A stretch of 64,000 bases of DNA from Dipteris shenzhenensis (taxonomy: Eukaryota; Polypodiophyta; Polypodiopsida; Gleicheniales). The stretch is from the NCBI GenBank assembly GCA_047967505.1, contig CM106538.1; one strand, written 5' to 3'. A model generated the notes under the pieces. That model made no database searches and was not told the DNA's origin. It was given only the letters and a program-made list of their open reading frames with translations. Made by a program: the position numbers and the translations under genes. Positions within the stretch are counted from its first letter, which is position 1. The number at the start of each line of letters is the position of its first letter. Below are positions 54,021 through 64,000 of the stretch, piece by piece.

Positions 54021-54946
54021 AATTTAGCATTGTAAGGGGTTTTAAAGTTGTTCCTTCTTGAGGCCTCCTTGGTGTAAGTTTAATGATGCTACCATTAAGG
54101 TGTAATGAGAGAGAGACAACTAAAATCCTTTTTCCTAACACACATATATTGGCGGCTCAACCCCAAGAGTTTTTCCTTCAATACTTAATTTCTATTAAGG
54201 TAAGAGGTGATTACAGTTGGAACTTCCCAAAGTTTGCCATTATTCTTTAAGACTAAAATAGCAAATTCAAAATTGCCCTTGCCAGAAAAGATCCACTTCT
54301 TGAAAAGATCTAAGAGCACGTATTATCTTCTTGTAAGGTATGAAGCAAGTCACTTAGAGAAGGACAACATACTACCATAATTGTGGTTACTTGATAACCT
54401 GTTGTTTCCCATCAAGTAACCAGAACTAGTATAAAGCTAGTATTAAGGGGAGCTAGTACATAGGTACGATTGGCAACTAGGTGAAAGGCAACTAGGTGGC
54501 AAACCATGTTTTGATTATCAATTTCATAGAGGGCAAAAGGTTACAAAATTTATGTGGGAAATCGACGTTTTACGATTGCAAATAGTTTAGGGTTTAGGAT
54601 TTGGATGAAGCAAGGGCTTGATGACTAAGTGCGTAAACCTAGATGAATCTAGGAGAATTCCTAAACTCATCCTCTAGAAACACAACATAGTGCAGTTTCA
54701 CTCTCATGATAGTTACTCATAAGGTTGAAAACCATAAGCTCCATCACACATAGCAAGGACTAGCTTCTATGACATCCCCACTAACATCATCAACACCCAA
54801 AAGTGGGTGTAGACCATAGTATAACAAGATGAATTGCATTCATGTGGCCTGCCATGAGAGAGAAGAAGAAGAAGAGAGAGAGAGAAGAAAGAGAAGAGAG
54901 CGAAAGAGGAAGAACAAGGTGAATAGTATTCAATGGGCCTACCAAA

Positions 54947-55005
<59 letters not shown>

Positions 55006-57509
55006 AGAGGAGAGAGGGAAAGAATGCCTGTCCAAAAAAATGGAAGAGGAGAGAGGGAATGAATGCACGTCCAAAAATCACACCCAAATTTGTAAGAGAT
55101 GCTCTAAATTAACCACACCAACCAATCACTAAATTTGCAAAAAAAACACATCTCAAAAATGCTAGAAATTATTTTTGGCATCTCAAAGTTGAACCTTCAC
55201 TAAGGCTACCTAACAGCAAACCAACAATATGCTCTCACACATACAAATAGGCTTGCCGGCTAGGAAGTTAAAATTATTTAAGATCACAATTATACATAGC
55301 AATATCACAATTAATCTACGTTGCCAAGAGATCATAGCTAACTCTAAGAGAGAGTAAATAACTTTGTAATTTGTAAAAAGGTACTTCAAAGATTATTCAT
55401 CACATACTCCAAATATAGTTAGCATTCAACATAGAATCAACCTCCCATAACATCATGTTTCTAATGGTCTCCCCCTTATAACAAACTAGGTATCTTTGCC
55501 AAACTAACCTCGAGAAAGCTGCAAGCTATCTTTATTGCATTTAGAAAACCCTAGCAATAAACATTAAAGGCATCTATTACGGGCACAGCAGCATCCATAT
55601 TCACAAGTATAGTGGAAGTCAATGCACTTTTGTTAGCTTGTGCTAAGTGAATACTAGCTTGGACATGATTCTCTCAGCTGATTGCTCATTTACAGCTAAA
55701 CATTCGGCTTGCAAATTTTGAGGTCTACAATAATGTTGACTTCCACACCATACCTTGTGGGATTCTCATACAAAAACTAGTCAGCAAATATACACACACG
55801 GCACACCATACATTGCAGGATTCTCATACAAAATTGGCCAGCAAAAACTTCCGTCTTAGATAAAGAATGGCTATGCAAAATATGCATTCCATATAACATA
55901 GTATTTGCCCTCATTGAAGAGCAAGCATAAGGAGTTCAAAGTTAATTTCTCCATAAACAGCTATGTGATTATAAAAACCAATTTTAGTATGATAATCATG
56001 GACCCACTTCTGGCGATGAATAATAATGTCACAAACAACCTCTGAGTAAAAACGATCAATCTAGCATTTGACTCCAAAGCAGGCACAACTAGCTTTATGC
56101 AATTGGCCAAAGCAACAATTGCAATTGACGAGTGAAATCTTATGATACAAAATTGGCCTTTGGGAGTTGTCCAAAATCCATTGCCAATGGGGTGACTCTG
56201 AAGGGTGTTAGAGATATCGCAAGCATTGTAGAATTCGTACCCAGAAGCTAAGAATTTCAGGAAGTATGTTAACGATGAAATGTGGCATCATTGGTCTTCT
56301 CACAAATATTTTTAAACAAACAAACAGTACAAATAAAAAGCGAAAGATCAAGGTGCCAGTGAGCAAATATGGACTGATAAAGTGACAGTTTACATATTTG
56401 AGGATATCTGCACACATGGCAAGCGCAGTAAGACTCTAGAGCTTCCATCCCTGAGGAGAGTCGTGTCCATGAATTGTGGATCTATAAAAGAAAACCATTT
56501 CAATGGTCACGGCTAACACGTCTCATCAGTAGAGTCACAGCCCTCAAAAAGGGATCTCTCATCCTAATCGCTACCGCATAGGGTTAACAACAAGCAGGAG
56601 ATATTACTCTGCAAAATGGAAACCTGTGCATTTGTAAGCCACATGGCAATAAAGAAAATTAGAACATAAGGATACTGACTTAATGTGATTCTTGACAGTC
56701 ACATCATATGTAGGGTGCACGATTTTATTATAGATAGATATGAACTTAGCCATTCAATTATTGATTCACAGTTCCAAGATCAAAGAAGATAAATGAACTA
56801 CCACGAACCCGTTGCAAACATTAAACATAAAAACAGGTTTTGCCACTACTTTTAATACAAAACTTTAACTAAACAGCACAATTCATCCTGTGCAGTGCAC
56901 ATTATATAAGCCTCTTTGCGCAACTTCAAAGATCAAATTAGAAGAACGATCATGCTCTCTCTACTAAAGCTCAGTCAACATGACATTAGCATGAGGGAAG
57001 AACACTCCACTGCAATGTTAAGGCTAAGCAGTGAGGGATTGCTGCTAACCGAGGCTTACCAAAACACTGCCAAAATGCAATGGGATAGTTCACATTATCA
57101 AATAAGGGCTACCTGGCCAGCCAAAGGCAATTTGCTATTCAAAAGAGACTGCTCCTAGCAATGCAAAAAAATGTCGCGTATTGGAATAGGCCAGATTATC
57201 AAATTACAGGAAGTGCGACATGCTTGTTAGGAAAGGAAAAGCATATCAGATCCTTGACACTTAATACGACAATGATTCTTGCTACATGACCTTAATACAC
57301 TGGGTTACTTTAGAAGTTCTCATAATACACCGACTCATATGCATTGAGTCTTAAACTCTAATATATTTTTTATCCCAGGTGACATAGGCACCTGGGACTG
57401 TCCAGATGGTTTTACAGAATAAAGCAGCTTGCTGCAAAAACCATTAAAGAAACTATATGCTTATCCCTAAAAGACTCCTTTCAACTGGCAATGGATACTC
57501 TTGAATATT
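54021..57509. other. Intergenic region left of the eIF1 gene, no gene recognised
   Basis: 54946-54999 is a (GA)n run of about 27 units. 55001-55078 contains a 40-bp unit twice (atggaagaggagagaggga…tgtccaaaaa). The rest (55080-57509) is low-complexity-free but non-coding in all frames. It should include the 3' UTR of the eIF1 gene. Confidence 0.55.
54946..54999 (+). repeat. (GA)n microsatellite
   Basis: An uninterrupted GA run, followed by two copies of a 40-bp purine-rich unit to 55078. Confidence 0.9.
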
Positions 57510-58672
57510 TCAAAATCCGTGAATTTTGATATGGTCTTTCTTGACAACCCCGGCCTGCAGATTTGTGACAAAAAAGCAGCATCAGTTAAACAGTTTTCAG
57601 TAGGCCTTCATCCAAAAGCATTATTCATCAGTAAATAAGTTCCATACGTCAAACTGACCGAAAAATCTGCAGCAGACACCAGGCCCACAACTTCCTGGAA
57701 CGTAAGATACTATAACATCACATTTTCCCTCCCCACTCAACACAATAACAAAAAGCATTAAAGATATCAAACTCCAGAAACGAAGAAAATTCAGACTTTC
57801 GAGATTGAACCCAAAGGTTCTTCCTCACTGAGAACAAATCTTAAATAAACATTAGAAAAAACAAGTCCTCTTTTCAAAACAATCCACCACAAACAGAAGA
57901 TTGGAGAATTTCAGACTGCTACTATTAAGACCAAAGATTGGTCATTCTCACTGAGGACAGTCTGAGATCCCAACTCCACAAAAAGAGTAATACTTCAGAT
58001 GCCGAACAAAAAATGGCACCCAAGCTGCAGCTACAGATGATGAACAAACCTGTACAAGAAACTGAGACACATTCTTTCGCTGATCACCCTGCAGCTGAAT
58101 CACCTGCAATATGAAACAAAATGGAAAAGACTGTCGTTGGGTCTTGATAATTCCAGCAACAAGCCTAGAAAGAAAGACTGGATACACACCTGACCCAGCT
58201 CAGGGTCTTGAACTAAGCTCCCATTGCAGCAGAACTCTTTCTTGAAATCCTTAAGTATTTTGTTGTAGTTGAACTCCTTTCTGAGACCTTGCACAGTAGT
58301 CAGGCTCTTCCTGCCGTTCCTCTGTTGGATGCGCACATGAACGTACTCTTTCGACCCTGCACCTGAGTCCTCAGCATTGGCTTCCGCAAACGGATCTGAA
58401 GTACATCCAATGATAGACACCTAAGATTACAAAACCATTCAAAAGCATGACATGACAATAATCTACTCCAGCACACATTACGTTGCAATAGATAAACAAA
58501 CCTCATCTCTAAGCCTAATCATTGAACCTGCAGAAAACCACTCGTGAGGGAATAACCAACTACAAACGGCAGTAAAATCGGAGCGATTGACATGCAAACG
58601 CTAAGCGTCCAAATCAATGTCGGGAAAGAACTTACCGAAGGCGCCAGGAATCTGAATATCTAAATCAGACAT
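57510..58672 (-). CDS. SUI1: Translation initiation factor eIF1 (SUI1 homolog), four exons, complete
   Basis: Exons on the minus strand: 58672-58636, 58395-58190, 58103-58050 and 57554-57510 (stop TGA 57512-57510). All introns are GT-AG, and the joined frame is exactly 113 codons, the usual plant length. The protein starts MSDLDIQIPGAF and continues DPFAEANAEDSGAGSKEYVH. The SUI1 domain follows: IQQRNGRKSLTTVQGL, KEFCCNGSLVQDPELGQ, VIQLQGDQRKNVSQFLVQ and a last exon AGVVKKDHIKIHGF. eIF1 binds the 40S ribosomal subunit in the cytosol and controls scanning and start-codon selection. No lesion was found, in contrast to the surrounding decayed DNA. The start ATG follows the conserved N-terminus directly. 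Confidence 0.97.
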
Positions 58673-59035
58673 GAGAATCTTGAGTAAGCGAGGAGATCTC
58701 GGACTGTCCTTTGTTCTGAAAATTGCGCAGTCAGATCCGTAAGAGCGTGCCAAATCACCAAAACAAAAGGGAAGGAGAACAAATCAACAGACAGGTTGAG
58801 AATTCAGAAAGAAATTCCATAAACCCAAGAGAAGCTAAAATCGACGGAAGCGAATCAAGATGGAGAGACTGTCGGATATCGAGAAAATCCGAAGAAGGCG
58901 AGATAAAAGCAAAATCCGATTTCGGAGTTGGAAAGATGAAGATGCCAAAAATGGGAAAGGAAACCCTAACAGGCAACAAGACACACCTGAGCAGCGAGAC
59001 GAAGCTGGCGCTTGGCGAATATGGAAGAATGCTTA
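58673..59035 (-). other. 5' UTR of the eIF1 gene with a leader intron
   Basis: A leader exon ends at 58987 (gctgctcag then gtgtgt donor). The intron 58986-58716 ends in gcaattttcag, and the second leader piece 58715-58673 joins directly to the ATG exon. Leader introns are common in plant translation-factor genes. Open frames on the other strand here are artefacts. Confidence 0.7.
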
Positions 59036-59063
59036 CATCGAGTCCAATGGCAACAGACACCGC

Positions 59064-59069
59064 TTTATA
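59064..59069 (-). promoter_or_regulatory. TATA box of the eIF1 gene
   Basis: On the minus strand the context is gcacTATAAAgcgg, about 77-82 bp upstream of the inferred leader-exon donor. Transcription would start near 59035. Confidence 0.65.
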
Positions 59070-59225
59070 GTGCCCCTCCCCATCTTCCCTTTTTCAGCAA
59101 ATTCTTATTTCTCGCACCAAATTGAAAAAAGATTTCAACAAAATGTATTTTTTTACTTGGCAAAAAGAGAAAACAATGGATCCTCTCTCCTTATCACTAG
59201 AGCCCCTTTAGAGGTAGTGCTATAA

Positions 59226-60800
59226 TACTTTGTGAATTTCCTCGGGGAATATTTAAAAAAGGTTAATCCACTTGTGCATCTCAAACTGCCTTTTAAGGCG
59301 ATCGCTTTTACTTTCAACGCTACATTTGCCTTTTAATAGCCCAATGCACTTGTTGCATCCAAAAGTGCTCACTTTACCACTGTACTAGGAGGCACACTCT
59401 ACACACTTGTTAAGGGAGGGGTCCCCTCCCCTTTCAGATATCTCTATAAGAATTTAGAACCCTTTCCTTCACAACAGAAGAGTATAGAGCCCTTTCACTC
59501 TACTTCCTTCACAACATCTTCATGTAGCATAGTGCTAAGACTTAGTGAGTGGGTCATATATGCCTTGAGTCAGAGTCCCGTTCTTATATTCCTTATCGAT
59601 GAGTTTGATGCATCCCTCAAGGACTTAGCCACATGTCATGAAATTACCGTCTTCTATTCCTTATCTATGAGTTTGAGGTGTCACTCAAGGGCTCAGCCAC
59701 ATGTCGTGCATTTAGCGTCTTTGCTATACCTTTCATGTGTAGCCTCTTTGCTATATATTCCACGTTACTGTTTCAACAACTCGCCTCTTACGTTCACACC
59801 ACCAACCACTCACGCAAAAAGAGGACTCAGGCCATCCTATGGGCTAAATTATCTTCTGCTTGCAGTGTCCATTGCTTCGATCATCTTCAAAGATGGGGCT
59901 TGCTCATCTATAGCCTCCAACCTTAGACATCGTGCTTAAGCTCTGTCTCTGTTTCATATTCATTGTAAAGGAGCATTAACATATATACTAGACGCACTCT
60001 CTCGATTAGTGCTGTGTGAAGGAATGCATACAAATTTTCAGGCTTTCGTCTGACCTTAGCGTAATTGGGGTACTCCATTTTTCACCTAAGAAATCAATTT
60101 AACTTATGTGGGTTAAAACCCTTTTAATCTACTTCTTTCACAATGTAGCCTAGTGCTAAGACCTAATGAGGGGAAATGGATAGTTCACGTCCCCCTTTAC
60201 ATTAAAATTTTGAAGATTTCCCATGACCTTGGCTCTATTGGGGTACTCCACCTTTTTACTTAAGATATCTATTGAATTTCTCAACTGAAAAATGAATGCC
60301 TTTTCAATTTAGTTTCTCCTTAGGTTGAGCTGTATGTATGGAATAATTTGTTGAAATTAAGGGCCTTTAGAATAGGTCCCCCCCAATTCAAGTGCTTAAT
60401 TGGTGGAAAAGGTAGGAGGGGAGGGTAGGAAATGCAATGGGAGGTAATGAGGACATCCCTCTTTTTATGAGGGCATGGTCCCCTTCACTCTGAGCCCCCA
60501 TCCTCTCTTATTTATTCGGTTAAGAATTTTTAACTCTTATACTCTACTTCTTTTACAACAAGACCTTAGTAGTAAACATTGGAGGTCTTCAATTCAAGTC
60601 CCCCTTTGCATGAAATTTTGAACCTATACCTTTGATCTTAACTTCATTGGGTCCACCTTTTCACCTAAGAAAGCAATTGAATTTCCCGATTGAAAAACAA
60701 AGGTCTTTTCAAATACCTTTCTCCTTAGGTTTCTGCATGCAATAGTTTGTTGGGATTAAGGGCAAGTAGATGGAAAGTATAAATGAGTAAATTAATGGAG
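59226..60800. repeat. Dispersed copies of an unnamed repeat, about three units
   Basis: The blocks around 59470-60075, 60090-60390 and 60530-60770 share words in the same order: ctctacttc(t/c)ttcacaa, tagtgctaagac(t/c)ta, tccccctttRcat, accttRgct…ttggggtactcca, ttttcacctaagaaa and ctccttaggtt. The ORF at 59532-59939 is probably accidental. The family is unknown; no coding domain was seen. Confidence 0.6.
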
Positions 60801-61724
60801 GAATTAGGTGAGAGCCAATAGGGGCATAACTCAATAGATTAAAGGGGGGAAGGGGTCGCTAATTTTGGGGGGTAAGGGTTACTAATTTTGAAGGGGCTGA
60901 AGGGTTAATAATTTTGAATCTTTTACTATATGCTAGATGCTTTACATTGTGGGACATGCCCTTCCCACCACTCTTTATTTACATAGCTTTGGTACACATA
61001 ATGCAATTTACATTCTCAACAACGCCTCTTATGGTACCCTTCATAAGATGATGGTGAAGAACAAATTGAAAATTTTTATAAGAGCAAAAGCTGAAAAGCA
61101 TGATGCTTTTTATGAGCATATAACCAAGAAAAAATGAAAAATTGGAGCAACTTCTCTGTTTTTAGTAGACTTTAGATTGATCTCTGAAGCATGAAAAACT
61201 ATCAAAGCTCTATGCCTTTGTAAAGTTATATGCACCTACTTATGTGCCTAGATGAAGACGTGATGCACCTCTATATGCTGGATACAATAGTGAAAGAATG
61301 AAGTTCTAGCGAGATGGATGCTACTCATATGTCAAAGAAGATGGGTTTCAAATCCCTTGAGAGCAACTCAAATTTTGAAAGGAATCTCCAAAACCTATCT
61401 AGTTCACTCTATTTTTTATACTTATAATAAAACCTCGATGATACATCTCAATAAGATTAATTTTATTCTTAAGATCAAAAGCATAACTTATTATTGTCTG
61501 CAAAGAGTTGGATGCTAACATGAGTCCAATAAGAAAGGATTAAATGTCTCAATGGAACTTTATTTTGAGTAATCTAATTCCTACATGAGGATCTATTGAA
61601 GAAGTAAGAAATTTTCACAATGATGGGTCGTCTCTTATGCAATATGAATTCTTTTACTACATTTATGCATAGAGAATTTCATACCAAACCATTGTCCTCC
61701 TATTTTATAGGCTCAATGCTAAGT

Positions 61725-61905
61725 GTGCATACTCAAGAGAACCATAGCCTCTAGGAGTTACTCCCACACGGAGAACCATAGCGTGCATGCTTAGGAGAAC
61801 CATATCCTCTAGGACTTACTACCACACCTAGAAGCATAGCGAGCATGCTCAGGCGAACCATATCCTCTAGAACCATAGCCTTTGGGACTTACCTACCACA
61901 GCACT
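61725..61905 (+). repeat. Tandem repeat of about 58-61 bp, three units
   Basis: The units gtgcatactcaagagaacca, gtgcatgcttaggagaacca and gagcatgctcaggcgaacca each continue with ta(g/t)cctctaggacttac…accacac. 60800-61724 before it holds nothing recognised. Confidence 0.8.
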
Positions 61906-62359
61906 CGATCACTAGCCTTTTCTAGTCTTTAAAGGTATTCTCAAAATCTGGATATGTTTTGTGTGAGAGAATTATGCCCCTGATGGTGCTAGCTATCATA
62001 CTGCTCATAATTGTGGTAGGTAGTGCTACATACTACTACTAAGAGTGATAGGTAGTGCTACTTAGGAACCCATTATAAACAACCATATCAATACTATAAC
62101 CATCAATAGTGCTAGCAAGGAAGCTAAGATTGATACCATATGCTAGTTCTTTCTCACGGCTTTTGTAGGATGAGCAAGGTATGCAAGGTTCTAAGGATTT
62201 TTGTCACCTACAGATATATCGATGTTGTCATTGTTGTAGTATAAGTGTAGCAGCTTAGGACCTCGGGTCATATTCTATTGAGAGATGTAGGCTCAAGTGT
62301 GGGAAGAAAACATCGTGCAGGCTTATGTGAAAGGAACATTGGTTGGGGTAATGAGGGCT

Positions 62360-62780
62360 TTTGCCTCCAGTGGGGGTTTTTAAGGTTGAGAAAGAGTTTC
62401 TCGGTTCAGAAGTAGGTTTCAAGGTTCAAAAGGAGGTCCCAATGTTTAGAAGGGGTTTTAGGGTTCAGAAGGAGGTTCAAGGTTAGAAGGGGGATCCATG
62501 GTTCATAGTAGTGTACATGGTGGAGAACTCATCTCCCTCATATGTCTTGTAGGTCAAGGGTTGAGGAACTACTCTAAGAGGATAAGGGTTTAGGGGAAGC
62601 ATAGGAGTGGAAAAGAAAGAAGGTGTAAGAGCATGGGAGTGGGGGAGAGAGAGGAGAAGGGAGGAGGAGAGGGAGAGAAGGAGTTGCAAAGTGGAGGAGA
62701 GGGGAGGAGTTACAAGGTGGAGGAGAGGAGAGAAGGAGTTGCAAGGTGGAGGAGAGGGGAGTAGGAGACAAGGTTAGGAC
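62360..62780 (+). repeat. Purine-rich short repeats
   Basis: 62380-62500 repeats ggttcagaaggaggttYaag-like words about every 24 bp. 62640-62765 repeats gttgcaaRgtggaggagagg about every 37 bp. 61905-62360 shows no feature. Confidence 0.7.
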
Positions 62781-62969
62781 ATCTTGTTGGACGTGGAGTG
62801 CATGGGAACATGGACACTTGGAGACAATTTCATAAAATACCAAAATAGAACTCATCACAATGCCCCAAAGAGTCTGGGCTTCATTCCATCAGAGCTTCTC
62901 TCTATACATGTAGGAATTGTAAGACTCTCTACATGTAGAACTTGCATGTATGATGTACATGCTGAAGCT

Positions 62970-63121
62970 GCATGTAGGAGTTGCATGTAAGAGTTGCATG
63001 TAGGAATTGCATGTAGAACTTGCATGTAGGAATCATATGTAGAACTTACATGTAGAACATGCATATAGGAGTTGCATGTAGGACTTGCATATAGAACATG
63101 CATGTAGAACATGCATGTTGG
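62970..63121 (+). repeat. 13-bp minisatellite, nearly 12 units
   Basis: The unit gcatgtaggagtt with variants (gcatgtagaactt, gcatataggagtt, gcatgtagaacat) is in strict 13-bp register from 62970 to 63121. Looser copies extend back to about 62907. It lies inside, or next to, the presumed copia LTR, about 255 bp from its boundary at 63376. Confidence 0.9.
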
Positions 63122-63149
63122 ATTCCTAAAAGAAATTAGTCCTAGCCTT

Positions 63150-63385
63150 ATGCCATACAATGATAAAATATGAAGAGGGGAGAGGAGAAGAGTGGAGATG
63201 AGGAGAGAGGGCACAGCTAGAGAGCACACCACAAATGACTAAATGTACACTAGATTTAGTTGAAAATGTTGAATATATACAAACTCATTTAGGGCTAACC
63301 CTTTCCTTTATAGCACTCTATATGTGTTAGTGCTATGCACATGTAATGACATGATGTTGAGCATGGTCTCTCAACACCTTCCCTC
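63150..63385 (-). repeat. Polypurine tract and start of the 3' LTR of a copia element
   Basis: Minus strand: gatcttgagggaagg, then TGTTGAGAGACCATGCTC starting at 63376. The tract itself occurs twice (63377-63391 and about 63413-63426). A TATA-like ctataaagg lies near 63312-63320 within the LTR. The far LTR end was not found; 63150 is only the limit of what I can discuss. Confidence 0.65.
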
Positions 63386-63499
63386 AAGATCAACATCATG
63401 AAGTAGGCCTTCCCTCAAGATGATGATTCTGGGGAATTGAAGAAGGACTGAACATTACATTCCATCACACCCCTTTAATAGGAATATCCTTCCTCTATG

Positions 63500-64000
63500 T
63501 CAAACCAAGAGCTTTTCAAAAAGCTCTTTACTGAGTGGTTTGGTAAAGATGTCTGCAACATTCTCTTTGCTATTACAATGCTGCAGTGTGATGTCACCAG
63601 TAACACTCTTTCTCTGATGAAGTGCTCTATGACATCAATGTGCTTTGTCCTAGAGTGATATACCAGATTGTTGGCCAATGCTTGAGCTGATTGATTATCA
63701 TAGTATATTGTTGTTGACTTTGATTCATCAAAGTAATTTGTTTTTGACAATAGTCTTCTAAGCCATATAGCCTCACATGCACCTGTAGTGAGTGCTCTAT
63801 ATTCTGCTTCAATCGAAGACAAAGAAATAGTTGGCTGTTTGTTTGACAACCATGATATAGCACCTTGACCAAGGAAAAATGCATATCCCTGTGTGGATCT
63901 CCTGGTCTCATGATCTCTGGCATAGTCACTGTTACACTATCCCTAAAACCTTAGATGACTTCCTTTGTATTCTATTCCAAACTGTCTTGTACCTTTGATG
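63500..64000 (-). pseudogene. Ty1/copia pol C-terminus (RNase H), continues past the window
   Basis: Minus strand: [40 protein letters not shown] then [53 protein letters not shown]. After a one-base frameshift near 63605 it reads [20 protein letters not shown] and ends at TGA 63500-63502. This is a typical copia RNase H with EAEY and DNQSA motifs. It is followed by PPT and LTR, so the element is oriented right to left and its body lies beyond 64000. One or two stops occur near 63940. Confidence 0.88.

Noticed and set aside
58723-59225. ORFs of 115-121 codons on the + strand
   Set aside because: They lie antisense to the eIF1 leader exon and leader intron, have no homology, and are short enough to be chance.
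62855-63232. 125-codon minus-strand ORF with repeated Tyr-Met/Cys-Asn units as a repeat protein
   Set aside because: The repeat period is 13 bp, not a multiple of three, so the coding appearance is accidental.

Overview
This window looks like nuclear DNA of a land plant with a large, repeat-dense genome. A gymnosperm is my best guess but is not proven. The signs are spliced plant-type genes, one intron of about 18 kb packed with retrotransposons, plant LINE and LTR-element families in several decay states, and in-frame stops that mostly look like C-to-T changes at methylatable sites (Gln CAG/CAA to TAG/TAA, Arg CGA to TGA).

Two host genes are apparently intact. (1) Positions 1052-25033, + strand: the 3' nine exons of a kinesin-8 motor gene. 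The N-terminal motor exons lie left of the window. Its introns hold a LINE relic (about 2530-3260) and then, between 5496 and 23580, a LINE (about 5800-12655), a solo 3' LTR end (13146-13695), an inverted LINE relic (about 13696-16715), a Ty3/gypsy-like element with LTRs, PBS and PPT but no visible reverse transcriptase (16720-21968), and another LINE relic (about 22260-22870). (2) Positions 57510-58672, - strand: a complete four-exon eIF1/SUI1 gene (113 codons), with a 5'UTR intron and a TATA box at 59064-59069.

Between and beyond them lie other elements. 29570-34390 (-) is a second non-LTR element of a different lineage, with an L1-type ORF1 and an EN-RT-CCHC ORF2. 34480-35501 is a long microsatellite block. 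Copia fragments lie at 38600-38883, 53141-53250 and 63500-64000. A gypsy RT/RNase H fragment lies at 40300-40740. A gag-only element with 1.3-1.4 kb direct repeats occupies 45637-52012. A LINE RT relic lies at 53751-54020.

The most unusual part is 40.8-45.3 kb: a decayed intronless histone H3-like gene with a very long N-terminal tail (40832-41926, +), a near-perfect 55-bp inverted repeat (42117-42259), then two decayed, unrecognised long ORFs on the other strand (42490-43959 and 44144-45153). The H3-like gene and the first of these are arranged tail to tail around the hairpin. I could not assign them to a known mobile element or system.

Nothing here is bacterial: I saw no operons, CRISPR arrays or tRNA/rRNA genes. 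All homology statements are from reading translations by eye, without database searches.
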